A stretch of 64,000 nucleotides of DNA from Morinoia aosen (GCA_030386875.1 CM059558.1:14803428-14867427); one strand, 5' to 3'; positions 11,578 through 23,160 are shown, counted from the first letter of the stretch. The notes: generated from the letters alone by a model not told the origin. Numbers and translations: made by a program.

Positions 11578-12755
11578 TCGCTATGCAAAGTGAGGGTTTA
11601 GAGTTACACGCTCCCGGCCTCAATTAAACCAACCTTCATTCAAAGGATGACCGCCTTTGAGACCAGCAAATGCGCCCTTGCTCCTGCCAAGCATCCTTAC
11701 AACAACTCCTAGAAAAAAGACTTTGAATTCTCCGCAGAGAAATCCGGCCGCAACCATGCCGCCAAGCATGGCACAATTAGTGGTCGGCACAAAGGCTACT
11801 TACATAATGGGCTTGTGTGCGTAATGGGCTTGGGCTTGTGTGCGTAATGGGTGTTTGTAGGCTTAGGTAATTGGTGGTTGTAGGGTCACGTGAATAATTA
11901 TTGATTGACAGCTATTTTTCTTGTTGTCAAAATATTATATTACTCGTTCAATTCAGGTTCAAGAAGGGTTTTAAAATAAATTTATGGTAAATATGTATAT
12001 AACTAACCTCTCCACTCTCCACTAACCCTTTCTCCCCACTAACCTCCTCTCTCCACACTAACCCTTCCCCTTTCTTAACCCTCTACTCCTTGAGATAAAA
12101 TATTTTAATCAGCCACCACAATCACTCTTTGACTTGAAAGTTTCTTCAGAACGAAAAAATACGACGATCTTTTATTGCTACGTTATCACCTTGTTTTTGT
12201 TGCAGATATAATTTTTTCTGGCCATTTCGTTAATTATTATCTGTTACTGAAGTTTTTTATCCTGTTAATTAATTTTTCTGGCTGTTTTGTTACTTATTCT
12301 GTCTCTGATGTAATTTTAACCAGTTATTCAAACAAATATAGTAATTAGTCACCGCAAAATGTGAGTACCGAGAAATGTTCTCCTTACGACCACTGTATGG
12401 CTTAGGCCGTTTTTTTCAGCAAAAGCCCTTTGTTATTATAGGCCTTTTCTGGAATCTGCCATTTTCAGCTTAGTTCTTTTTGGGGATAGGCCTTTTTTGG
12501 GCAAAAACCTTTTTTGAGCATAGCCTTTTCGGGCAAAATACTCGGGTACTTTTCGGGTACTTTTCGGGCAAAATCCAGGGTTTTTGGAGATTTGTAAAAC
12601 ATTCATATACTCAGCTTTTCCTCCTTACGGAAGGGTAGCCGACAGCAGGCCCCGACCGTTCCCTCCAGCATACTTTTTATAAAAAGTGTATACTAAGTAT
12701 ACAACATTACAGGGTTGACCATCTACAGCCTTCATGTTGCTGTTTAGTACCCCGA
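11578..12755. other. Mostly unique spacer
   Basis: Contains a small duplication around 11802-11860 (gcttgtgtgcgtaatggg twice), a C/T-rich patch at 12006-12090 (ctctccactctccactaac), and a degenerate cluster at 12400-12570 with ccttttttgggcaaaa and cgggtacttttcggg words. No gene or RNA recognised. Confidence 0.5.
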
Positions 12756-13150
12756 CCACTCCACACTGCCCTCTCCACACTGCCCACTCCACACTGCCCA
12801 CTCCACACTGCCCACTCCACACTCCCCACTCCACACTGCCCACTCCACACTGCCCACTCCACACTGCCCACTCCACACTGCCCAGTCCACACTGCCCACT
12901 CCACACTGCCCACTCCACACTGCCCAGTCCACACTACCCACTCCACACTGCCCACTCCACACTCCCCACTCCACACTGCCCACTCCACACTGCCCACTCC
13001 ACACTGCCCACTCCACACTGCCCAGTCCACACTACCCACTCCACACTGCCCACTCCACACTCCCCACTCCACACTGCCCACTCCACACTGCCCACTCCAC
13101 ACTCCCCACTCCACACTGCCCACTCCACACTACCCACTCCACACTGCCCA
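12756..13150. repeat. 14-bp minisatellite, about 28 copies
   Basis: Unit tgcccactccacac, with subtypes tccccactccacac, tacccactccacac and tgcccagtccacac arranged in repeated patterns. Almost no G on the plus strand. Long ORFs on both strands (Thr/His/Pro-rich plus; Trp/Gly/Val-rich minus) are repeat translation. Confidence 0.96.
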
Positions 13151-13202
13151 ATTTATTTCATTAGTCATACTCACTAAATATCATATCACCCTCTGGTTCT
13201 TA

Positions 13203-13769
13203 GACTTTACTCTACCTACATCTCCCCTCACACCACTTCACTCTCCCCTCTCACCACTCCACTCTCCCCTCTCACCACTCCACTCTCCTCCTCACACCAC
13301 TTCACTCTCCCCTCTCACCATTCCACTCTCCCCTCTCACCACTCCACTCTCCCCTCACACCACTCCACTCTCCCCTCACATCACTCCCCTCTCCCCTCTC
13401 ACCACTCCACTCTCCCCTCACACCACTCCACTCTCCCCTCACACCACTCCACTCTCCCCTCACATCACTCCCCTCTCCCCTCTCACCACTCCACTCTCCC
13501 CTCTCACCACTCCACTCTCCCCTCACACCACTCCACTCTCCCCTCACATCACTCCCCTCTCCCCTCTCACCACTCCACTCTCCGCTCTCACCACTCCACT
13601 CTCCCCTCACACCACTCCACTCTCCCCTCACATCACTCCCCTCTCCCCTCTCACCACTCCACTCTCCCCTCTCACCACTCCACTCTCCCCTCACACCACT
13701 CCACTCTCCCCTCACATCACTCCCCTCTCCCCTCTCACCACTCCACTCTCCCCTCTCACCACTCCAGTG
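13203..13769. repeat. 21-bp polypyrimidine-rich minisatellite, about 26 copies
   Basis: Three 21-bp unit types: tctcccctctcaccactcc, tctcccctcacaccactcc and tctcccctcacatcactcc, each plus two bases. They recur in an ordered block of four to five units (about 84-105 bp), a higher-order repeat. Virtually G-free on the plus strand, so triplex-prone. Confidence 0.95.
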
Positions 13770-13957
13770 AGCCCTCTCACTTCATTTGAATATTGCAGCA
13801 AAAAATGGCCGGCCTGAACATAAAGAGCGGAATGGCTCACAATTTTTCTAGGAAACTCCCGAATTTTCCCTCAGAGGGAAACTTTTTTTTGGAGAGCGCG
13901 AGGGTAAAGCGCAGGGCTGGCGGGCCGAGCTTGGAGCTGGGCCAAATAGATGAGGTT
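13770..13957. other. Unique spacer
   Basis: Short non-repetitive stretch, CpG-containing at 13895-13935; no gene recognised. Confidence 0.4.
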
Positions 13958-14222
13958 GGGGGGTGGTGTGATGTGTGGTTTGGTGTGGTGTGGCGTGGTG
14001 TGGTGTGGTGGTATAGTGTGGAGGTGTTGTGTGGTAGTGTGGTGGTGTGGTGTGGCGTGATGTGGTGTGGTGTGTGGTGTGGTGTGGTGTAGTGAATAGT
14101 GTGGTGGTGTGGTGTGTGGTGGTGTGTGGTAGAGTGGTGGTGAGGTGTGGTGTGTGGTGGTGTGTGGCGGTGTGGTGTGGTGTGTGGTGTGTGGTGGTGT
14201 GGTGTGGCGGTGTGGTGATGTT
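13958..14222. repeat. Degenerate gtgtggtg array
   Basis: Irregular gtggtgtgg, gtgtggtgtg and tggcgtgg words. A complementary ccacaccaccacc-type tract follows at 14245-14305, so the pair could fold back on itself. Val/Trp/Cys ORFs are repeat artefacts. Confidence 0.8.
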
Positions 14223-14239
14223 AGAGACTTATCGTAGCT

Positions 14240-14305
14240 TCCTTCCCACCCACAACCACAACACTACCACACCACCACCATAATCACCACCCATCAACAC
14301 CACCA
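14240..14305. repeat. CA/CCA-rich tract, complementary to the preceding GT array
   Basis: Contains cacaaccacaacactaccac and accaccaccataatcaccac. It is complementary in kind to the tggtggtgtgg words 30-100 bp upstream and separated from them by a unique 20-bp segment. Confidence 0.6.
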
Positions 14306-14361
14306 GAACGTCATGTGCAACACAAAAAATGATGCCGCTTGCACCACATAGGTTTTACTGT

Positions 14362-15308
14362 GAAGGCATTGTAGACATTCCAACGACATTGTTCTTATTT
14401 GGCGGCATTGTTGTTATTTTGACAACATTATTGTTATTTTGCCGACATTGTTGTTACTTTGACGGCATTGTTGTTATTTTGACGGCATTGTTGTTATTTT
14501 GACGACATTATTGTTATTTTGCCGACATTGTTGTTACTTTGACGGCATTGTTGTTATTTTGACGACATTGTTGTTATTTTGACGACATTATTCTTATTTT
14601 GACGGCTTTATTGTTATTTTGACGGCATTGTTGTGATTTTGACGGCATTGTTGTTATTTTGACGGCATTGTTGATATTTTGACGGCATTGTTGTTATTTT
14701 GACGGCATTGTTGATATTTTGACGGCATTGTTGTTATTTTGACGGCATTGTTGTTATTTTGACGGCATTGTTGATATTTTGACGGCATTGTTGTTATTTT
14801 GACGGTATTGTTGTTATTTTGACGGCATTGTTGATATTTTGACAGCATTGTTGTTATTTTGACGGCATTGATGTTATTTTGAAGGCATTGTTGTTATTTT
14901 GACGGCATTGTTGTTATTTTGACGGCATTGTTGTTATTTTGACGGCATTGTTGTTATTTTGAAAGCATTGTTGTTGTTTTGACGGCATCGTTGTTATTTT
15001 GACGGCATTGTTGTTATTTTGACGGCATTGTTTTTATTTCGACGGCATTGTTGTTATTTTGACGGCATTGATGTTATTTTAACGGCATTGTTGTTATTTT
15101 GACGGCATTGTTGTTATTTTGACGGCATTGTTGATATTTTGACAGCATTGTTGTTATTTTGACGGCATTGATGTTATTTTGAAGGCATTGTTGTTATTTT
15201 GACGGCATTGTTGTTATTTTGACGGCATTGTTGTTATTTTGACGGCATTGTTGGTATTTTGACGGCATTGATGTTATTTTGAAGGCATTGTTGTTATTTT
15301 GAAAACAT
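14362..15308. repeat. 20-bp minisatellite, about 47 copies
   Basis: Unit gacggcattgttgttatttt. Variants include ttgata, atgtta and gaaggc or gacagc. The spacing is an unbroken 20 bp. A distinctive run of variant units at 14821-14940 reappears identically at 15121-15240, exactly 15 units downstream. Confidence 0.97.
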
Positions 15309-15486
15309 TGCAGTTGATGTACCCTCAATAACACCCCTCAACAACACTCGACTGCGGCCGGATCTCAGAGCTGTTTTCAGCTTCCATTGTTTTCCCCTCA
15401 ACGGCGCGGGCAAATATGGAAGCATTTCAAGTGCGCTGCGGTTGTCATGGCAACGCTGTCGCCCTCGCCGTTTGAGAGCGTCAGTT
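15309..15486. other. CpG-rich unique island with an X-box
   Basis: Unique sequence between two minisatellites with ctgcggccgg, acggcgcggg, gtgcgctgcgg and gccctcgccg words. It holds the RFX-like site described separately. Composition is promoter-like, but no transcript start or coding exon can be shown. Confidence 0.4.
15441..15454. promoter_or_regulatory. Candidate RFX X-box
   Basis: gttgtcatggcaac fits the RFX X-box consensus GTHNYYATRRNAAC at every position and is nearly palindromic. In animals such sites regulate ciliary and some other genes. It lies in a CpG-rich unique island, but no gene is recognised nearby, so function is unproven. Confidence 0.35.
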
Positions 15487-16716
15487 ATCTGAAGCGGATG
15501 TTCGTCAGCCGCAGAAGCTGGTGTTCGTCAGTTATCAGAAGCTGATGTTCGTCAGCCGCAGAAGCTGATGTTCGTCAGTTATCAGAAGCTGGTGTTCGTC
15601 AGCCGCAGGAGCTGATGTTTGTCAGTTATCAGAAGCTGATGTTCGTCAACTGCAGAAGCTGATGTTCGTCAGTTATCAGAAGCTGATGTTCGCCAGCCGC
15701 AGAAGCTGATGTTCGTCAGCCGCAGAAGCTGATGTTCGTCAGTTATCAGAAGCTGATGTTCGTCAGCCGCAGAAGCTGATGTTCGTCAGCCGCAGAAGCT
15801 GATGTTCGTCAGTTATCAGAAGCTGGTGTTCGTCAGTTATCAGAAGCTGATGTTCGTCAGCCGCAGAAGCTGATGTTCGTCAGCCGCAGAAGCTGATGTT
15901 CGTCAGTTATCAGAAGCTGGTGTTCGTCAGCCGCAGGAGCTGATGTTTGTCAGTTATCAGAAGCTGATGTTCGTCAACTGCAGAAGCTGGTGTTCGTCAG
16001 TTATCAGAAGCTGATGTTCGTCAGCCGCAGAAGCTGATGTTCGTCAGCCGCAGAAGCTGATGTTCGTCAGTTATCAGAAGCTGGTGTTCGTCAGTTATCA
16101 CAAGCTGATGATCGTCAACCGCAGAAACTGAAGTTCATCAGTTATCAGAAGCTGATGTTCGTCAGCCGCAGGAGCTGATGTTTGTCAGTTATCAGAAGCT
16201 GATGTTCGTCAACTGCAGAAGCTGATGTTCGTCAGTTATCAGAAGCTGATGTTCGCCAGTTACCAGAAGCTGATGTTCGTCAGTTATCAGAAGCTGATGT
16301 TCGCCAGTTACCAGAAGCTGATGTTCGTCAGTTATCAGAAGCTGGTGTTCGTCAGTTATCACAAGCTGATGATCGTCAACCGCAGAAACTGAAGTTCATC
16401 AGTTATCAGAAGCTGATGTTCGTCAGCCGCAGGAGCTGATGTTTGTCAGTTATCAGAAGCTGATCTTCGTCAACTGCAGAAGCTGATGTTCGTCAGTTAT
16501 CAGAAGCTGATGTTCGCCAGTTACCAGAAGCTGATGTTCGTCAGTTATCAGAAGCTGATGTTCGCCAGTTACCAGAAGCTGATGTTCGTCAGTTATCAGA
16601 AGCTGATGTTCGCCAGTTATCAGAAGCTGATGTTCGTCAGTTATCAGAAGCTGATGTTCGTCAGTTACCAGAAGCTGATGCTCGTCAGCCGCAGAGGCTG
16701 ATGTTCGTCAGCCGTG
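15487..16716. repeat. Two-type 23/24-bp minisatellite, about 52 copies
   Basis: All units share agaagctgatgttcgtca. Type A has gttatc before it (24 bp) and type B has gccgc (23 bp). Early units mix A and B (ABAB, ABB); the last 500 bp is mostly A. Variants (ggtgttcg, ggagctgatgtttg, aactgc, gatgatcgtcaacc) recur as blocks, showing segmental amplification. The mixed 23/24 length breaks any frame. Confidence 0.95.
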
Positions 16717-17029
16717 TTTTAAGAACATCCCCCCTTCACTGTTCAAATTGGTTATAATTTGGCCGTCTAACAAATAAAATAAATTACTGTTTTACAGAAC
16801 CTAAGTTTTAACCGAAAAATTTGCTAAAAATTTATTTTTCCCGAGGATAAAATAAATCATTGTTCATGGAACTCATTTTCTCACCTACATTAATATGTCC
16901 AAAATCATGTTTTTTGTAAGAAAAAATAAAATCAACAAAATTTCGAAAAAGTTTTGACGAAACTTGCTTGGAGAGTCCACGAAAAACATCTCTCGAAATT
17001 TTGACATTTTTGAAAGACAGTACCATGAA
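16717..17029. other. Unique AT-rich spacer
   Basis: No repeat or gene recognised. A 64-codon minus-strand ORF (16832-17026) has no recognisable motif. Confidence 0.5.
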
Positions 17030-17505
17030 AATAAAATCCTCATGAAAGCAAAAAAATAACTTTTATCAGTACCCTTGATAATGCCGTATCCAGAAAAACA
17101 AATCTATGGAAACTGGTCAAACCTCGAAACTTCAAATTTCTGAAAAACTGTATTAAAAAATCAAATCTGTCAACACTGGCACAACTCAATAACCTGAAAA
17201 TTTTTAAATTATATTCTCCTGAAAATCAAATCCGTAGAAATTGACAAACTCTGATACTTGAATATTTCTGAAAGATCGTATATTGAAATTTAAATCCTTA
17301 GGAGTTGACAAAATTTTGAAACTTCACATATCTGCTAGACGGTATCCCGAAAATCAAATTCATAAAAGCCGCCACAACTCAACAACTAGTATCAATACTA
17401 ATGACATCGCTGTATCCCAAAAAATCAAATCCGTTAAACTGGCAATACCCTGAAACTTCTCCATTTCTGAAAGACGGCGTCCCGAAAATCAAATCCGAAT
17501 AGGAA
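17030..17505. repeat. Degenerate repeat of about 70 bp, roughly 6 copies
   Basis: Recurring phrases in order: tgaaacttc, tttctgaaagac, ggtatcccgaaaatcaaatc, then a tgacaaa or tggcaa word. Copies are strongly diverged and differ in length. Confidence 0.7.
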
Positions 17506-17514
17506 CTGCCAGAA

Positions 17515-17660
17515 ACTAACTCGAGTCAATCCCCTTAACCCTCCCCCCTCCCCCTCCCAACCCCAAGAGCATGGGGATAAACTCTTCCCCCCCCGCCAAC
17601 ATGGGGAAGACTCCCACCCCTCCCCACGAGGTGAGGACCAGAGCACCGCCATCAAAATGC
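17515..17660. other. C-rich tract, G-quadruplex-prone on the minus strand
   Basis: Runs of 3-6 C at 17531-17564 (4, 3, 6, 5, 3 and 4 C, separated by 1-4 bases) and a run of 8 C at 17587-17594. The minus strand therefore satisfies the G3+N1-7 quadruplex rule; the plus strand could form an i-motif. It directly precedes the 20-bp array. Confidence 0.75.
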
Positions 17661-17748
17661 AGCCGAAGTCATCAAGGCTTATTGCAATTCTTGACAGCCT
17701 CTCGAAACACGGATCGCGCTCCAAACTTTTGAGTTTGAGGAGTTTTTA

Positions 17749-19940
17749 GGGGGACGAGACAAGCTTTTGGGTCCCGAGACAAGCTTTTGGGTCCCGAGAC
17801 AAGCTTTTGGGTCCCGAGACAAGATTTTGGGTCCCGAGATAAGATTTTGGGTCCTGAGACAAGCTTTTGGGTCCTGAGACAAGCTTTTGAGTCCCGAGAC
17901 AAGATTTTGGGTCCTGAGACAAGCTTTTGGGTCCTGAGACAAGCTTTTGGGTCCCGAGACAAGCTTTTGGGTCCCGAGACAAGATTTTGGGTCCCGAGAC
18001 AAGATTTTGGGTCCCGAGATAAGATTTTGGGTCCTGAGACAAGCTTTTGGGTCCTGAGACAAGCTTTTGAGTCCCGAGACAAGATTTTGGGTCCTGAGAC
18101 AAGCTTTTGGGTCCTGAGACAAGCTTTTGGGTCCCGAGACAAGGTATTGGGTCCTGAGACAAGCTTTTGGGTCCTGAGACAAGCTTTTGGGTCCCGAGAC
18201 AAGATTTTGGGTCCCGAGACAAGATATTGAGTCCTGAGACAAGCTTTTGGGTCCTGAGACAAGATATTGGGTCCTGAGACAAGCTTTTGGGTCCCGAGAC
18301 AAGCTTTTGGGTCCTGAGACAAGCTTTTGGGTCCCGAGACAAGATATTGAGTCCTGAGACAAGCTTTTGGGTCCTGAGACAAGCTTTTGGGTCCTGAGAC
18401 AAGCTTTTGGGTCCTGAGACAAGCTTTTGGGTCCTGAGACAAGCTTTTGGGTCCCGAGACAAGATATTGAGTCCTGAGACAAGATATTGGGTCCTGAGAC
18501 AAGCTTTTGGGTCCTGAGACAAGCTTTTGGGTCCTGAGACAAGCTTTTGGGTCCCGAGACAAGATATTGAGTCCTGAGACAAGCTTTTGGGTCCTGAGAC
18601 AAGATATTGGGTCCTGAGACAAGCTTTTGGGTCCTGAGACAAGCTTTTGGGTCCCGAGACAAGATATTGGGTCCTGAGACAAGCTTTTGGGTCCTGAGAC
18701 AAGATATTGGGTCCTGAGACAAGCTTTTGGGTCCTGAGACAAGCTTTTTGGGTCCCGAGACAAGATATTGGGTCCTGAGACAAGCTTTTGGGTCCTGAGA
18801 CAAGATATTGGGTCCTGAGACAAGCTTTTGGGTCCTGAGACAAGATATTGGGTCCTGAGACAAGCTTTTGGGTCCCGAGACAAGATATTGGGTCCTGAGA
18901 CAAGCTTTTGGGTCCTGAGACAAGCTTTTGGGTCCCGAGACAAGATATTGGGTCCTGAGACAAGCTTTTGGGTCCTGAGACAAGATATTGGGTCCTGAGA
19001 CAAGCTTTTGGGTCCTGAGACAAGCTTTTGGGTCCCGAGACAAGCTTTTGGGTCCTGAGACAAGCTTTTGGGTCCCGAGACAAGATTTTGGGTCCCGAGA
19101 CAAGCTTTTGGGTCCCGAGACAAGCTTTTGGGTCCCGAGACAAGCTTTTGGGTCCTGAGACAAGCTTTTGGGTCCCGAGACAAGCTTTTGGGTCCCGAGA
19201 CAAGCTTTTGGGTCCCGAGACAAGCTTTTGGGTCCCGAGACAAGATTTTGGGTCCCGAGACGAGCTTTTGGGTCCCGAGACAAGCTTTTGGGTCCCGAGA
19301 CAAGATATTGGGTCCTGAGACAAGCTTTTGGGTCCTGAGACAAGATATTGGGTCCTGAGACAAGCTTTTGGGTCCTGAGACAAGCTTTTGGGTCAGGAGA
19401 CAAGGTATTGGGTCCTGAAACAAGCTTTTGGGTCCCGAGATAAGATTTTGGGTCCTGAGACAAGCTTTTGGGTCCCGAGACAAGCTTTAGGCTCCCGAGA
19501 CAAGCTTTTGGGTCCCGAGACAAGCTTTTGGGTCCCGAGACAAGCTTTTGGGTCCTGAGACAAGCTTTTGGGTCCCGAGACAAGCTTTTGGGTCCCGAGA
19601 CAAGCTTTTGGGTCCTGAGACAAGCTTTTGGGTCCCGAGACAAGCTTTTGGGTCCCGAGACAAGCTTTTGGGTCCTGAGACAAGCTTTTGGGTCCCGAGA
19701 CAAGCTTTTGGGTCCCGAGACAAGCTTTTGGGTCCTGAGACAAGCTTTTGGGTCCCGAGACAAGCTTTTGGGTCCCGAGACAAGCTTTTGGGTCCTGAGA
19801 CAAGCTTTTGGGTCCCGAGACAAGCTTTTGGGTCCCGAGACAAGCTTTTGGGTCCTGAGACAAGCTTTTGGGTCCCGAGACAAGCTTTTGGGTCCTGAGA
19901 CAAGATTTTGGGTCCCGAGACATACTGTTGGGTCCCGTGA
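17749..19940. repeat. 20-bp minisatellite, about 109 copies
   Basis: Unit gggtcccgagacaagctttt. Two-state sites are cccgag/cctgag and aagcttt/aagattt/aagatat. One extra t near 18747 shifts phase once. From about 19500 to 19880 the units form a perfect 60-bp higher-order repeat (ccc, ccc, cct). All three minus-strand frames lack stops, giving ORFs up to 763 codons; coding is rejected because the frames are open together. Confidence 0.97.
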
Positions 19941-20024
19941 GACTCTGGGGACCCAAGAAGTGTTCCACAAGGGACGGTGACACCCAAGCCTAGGGTTTTG
20001 GGGAAGAGTGGGGAGTTTAAGATG

Positions 20025-20365
20025 GGCTGCATAGGGAAACTTGGGGATGAATGATGGGAATAAAGAGGATGGTTGAAGAATGGATGAAGAAATGGGGGTT
20101 CATCAGTGGGTGAAGGAAAGGGGGTACTACAATGGGTGAGGGGAAAGAGAACGCTAAGGAATGAGGGGGAGAAAGTGGGGTTGAACAATGGGTGGATAAA
20201 AAGGAATGCGAAACAAGGGGGAAGGAAAAGGAGGCTTAGAAATGGGTGAATAAGTAGGAAGGCAAATAATGGATGAACAAAAGTGGGTTCAAAAAATAGG
20301 TGAAGGAAGGAAAAAAGATAAATAATGAGATGAGGGAAATGGGAGCTTAGGAATACATGGGTCAG
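20025..20365. repeat. Degenerate G/A-rich repeat of about 35 bp
   Basis: The phrases aatgggtgaa or aatggatgaa, then ggaaaaggggg or aagtggggtt, recur about nine times with drifting spacing. Purine-rich plus strand. Confidence 0.65.
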
Positions 20366-20680
20366 TGCGAGTGGCGATCAGAAATTGAATAGAGAAAACT
20401 CGTATGTAAATATAAGGAAAAGATGAAAATGGAGACATAAGAGCGAAAATGGAGAATGCTGAATTCCCATTTCAAAATTCAACTTTCTAAATTATAAGAT
20501 TTGTTGAAATTCCTAGTAAAAATTCATCTTCCTGAATAATAAGTTTAAAACCCACACAATTACAGAACACAGCTAAGTGATTGTATGAGATGTTTGTTAA
20601 TGAGACCTGCAGGAGGCCGTGCGCATGCGCGTCGCTGCCTTGCTTATCTGCGTTACAAGCGTCATGTGCGTTTGTCTACT
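20366..20680. other. Unique AT-rich spacer
   Basis: No gene recognised. The phrase aaattcaactt or aaattcatctt appears twice near 20478 and 20520. Confidence 0.45.
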
Positions 20681-20985
20681 GACACACACACACACAACAC
20701 ACAACACATGTGCGTTATGTGTCTTCAGAACACATATGGAGTGCTGCCCTCAAATATCATGTCGGCACATTCCTGTGTGCTTATGTGTGTTTGTGTATAA
20801 GTGTATGTGTGACAGTGTGCGTATGCTTAGGTGTGTGTGTGTGTGTGCGTGCGAGTGTTTCTGTGCATAAATTTGGGTGTGTGCGTATGCTTGTGTGAAT
20901 GACTGTGTGTGTTTTTAAGTGTGTTTGTGTGTGTGAGAGTGTGTACAAGTGTGTGTGTGCGTGTGTGTGTGTGTGTGTGCGTTGG
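20681..20985. repeat. CA and GT microsatellites
   Basis: A (ca)n run at 20683-20710, then imperfect gtgtgtgtgc tracts from about 20775 to 20980, the longest at 20950-20980. Cys/Val-rich and His/Thr-rich ORFs are artefacts. Confidence 0.85.
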
Positions 20986-21054
20986 CCCGAGACGTACACG
21001 AGGCTACCATTTTGCCTCCACACAGCACCATACGACGTACAATGCACGCAGCAA

Positions 21055-21225
21055 CAACAAAAACAACAAATCAATAACCGCCTCCTCCTCCGCGTCCTTC
21101 TCCTTTTCCCTTCCTTTCCAGCCTTCTTCTTCTTCTTCTGCGCCACCTTCTTCTTCTGATTCTGCTCTTCTTTCTCCTCCTTCACCTCTTCTCTCTTCTC
21201 CACTTCTCCTCTTTCTTCTTATTTA
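21055..21225. repeat. CTT/CTCC polypyrimidine tract
   Basis: Imperfect cttcttcttcttctg and ctcctcctcc words give a strong pyrimidine bias on the plus strand just before the CAA/CAC field. Confidence 0.8.
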
Positions 21226-21249
21226 GCGTGTTGTGTTACACACCGACCG

Positions 21250-23105
21250 TGGGAGCGACACAAGCAACAACATCACCCAACACCACCAATACCACCACCA
21301 ATACCACCACCACCACCAACAGAAACACCAACAACACAACCACCAACACCACCACCAACAACACCACCAACTACACCAACACCAACAACACCACCACCAA
21401 CAACATCACCAACTACACCACCAACTACACCAACACCAACAACACCACCAACAACACCACCAACTACACCAACACCAACAACACCACCAACTACACCACC
21501 AACTACACCACCACCAACAACACCACCAACAACACCACCAACAACACCACCAACTACACCAACACCAACAACACCACCAACTACACCACCAACTACACCA
21601 CCACCAACAACACCACCAACTACACCACCACCACCACCAACACCAGCTCCAACAACACCAACAACAACACCAACACCAACAACACACCAACAACACCAAC
21701 ACCAACAACAACACCACCAACACCACCAACAACACCAACACCACCACCAACACCAGCACCAACACCACCAACATCACCCGACAACACCACCACCAACACC
21801 AACAACAACACCAACAACAACACCAACAACAACACCAACACCAACAACAACACCAGCACCAACAACACCAACAACAACACCAACACCAACAACAACACCA
21901 CCAACACCACCAACAACACCACCAACACCACCAACAACACCAACACCACCACCAACACCAGCACCAACACCACCAACATCACCCGACAACACCACCACCA
22001 ACACCAACAACAACACCAACAACAACACCAACAACAACACCAACAACAACACCAACACCAACAACAACACCAGCACCAACAACAACAACACCACCAACAC
22101 CACAAACAACACCAACACCACCACCAACACCAGCACCAACAACACCAACACCACCACCAACACCAGCACCAACACCACCAACAACACCAGCACTAACAAC
22201 ACCAACAACAACACCAGCACTAACAACACCAACAACACCAACACCACCACCAACACCAGCACTAACAACACCAACAACAACAACACCAACAACATCAACA
22301 CCACCACCAACAACAACACCACCAACTACACCAACACCACCAACTACACCAACACCACCACCAACACCAGCACCAACACCACCAAAAACACCAACACCAC
22401 CACCAACACCAGCACTAACAACACCAACAACAACACCAACAACACCAACAACAACAACACCAACAACATCAACACCACCACCAACAACAACACCACCAAC
22501 TAAACCAACACCACCACAACACCAACAACACCAACACCACCACCAACACCAGCACCAACAACACCAACAACACCAACACCACCAACTACACCAACACCAC
22601 CACAACACCAACAACACCAACAACACCACCAACACCAGCACCAACAACACCAACAACACCAACACCACCACCAACACCAGCACTAACAACACCAACAACA
22701 ACAACACCAACAACATCAACACCACCACCAACAACAACACCACCAACTAAACCAACACCACCAACTACACCAACACCACCACCAACACCAGCACCAACAC
22801 CACCAAAAACACCAACACCACCACCAACACCAGCACTAACAACACCAACAACAACACCAACAACACCAACAACAACAACACCAACAACATCAACACCACC
22901 ACCAATAACAACACCACCAACTAAACCAACACCACCACAACACCAACAACACCAACACCACCACCAACACCAGCACCAACAACACCAACAACACCAACAC
23001 CACCAACTACACCAACACCACCACAACACCAACAACACCAACAACACCACCAACACCAGCACTAACAACACCTACAACAACACCAACACCAACACCAACA
23101 CACAC
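21250..23105. repeat. CAA/CAC trinucleotide repeat field, about 1.85 kb
   Basis: Almost entirely caccaacaa-type triplets (AAC and ACC) with sparse marker words (cagcac, aactac, catcacccgac, aactaaacc). The markers show internal duplications of about 205 and 421 bp. It yields Thr/Asn, His/Gln and Thr/Pro open frames on plus and Val/Leu/Gly frames on minus. The 421-bp and 205-bp steps are not multiples of three, which argues against a selected frame. Confidence 0.95.
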
Positions 23106-23160
23106 AAGCAGTAAGATATACTCCAATTTCCCGGTCCGCCTGGTTTACGACATGCTTATA
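23106..23160. other. Short unique junction
   Basis: Unique bases between the trinucleotide field and the G tract; nothing recognised. Confidence 0.4.

Noticed and set aside
10144..11627. ORFs up to 485 codons on both strands across the 21-bp array
   Set aside because: Open simultaneously in several frames; a single inserted t shifts plus frames without consequence; no flanking coding sequence.
15487..16716. Hammerhead cores in the ctgatgttcg units
   Set aside because: The needed ctgatga followed by a stem and gaaa is not present; only ctgatg matches.
17679..19970. ORFs of 545-763 codons on the minus strand with a 20-residue repeat
   Set aside because: All three minus frames and parts of plus frames are open together because the 20-bp unit lacks stops there; no non-repeat domain is present.
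21228..23071. Asn/Thr-rich, His/Gln-rich and Val/Leu/Gly-rich ORFs
   Set aside because: Translations of a trinucleotide field; internal duplications of about 205 and 421 bp are not multiples of three, so no frame is maintained.
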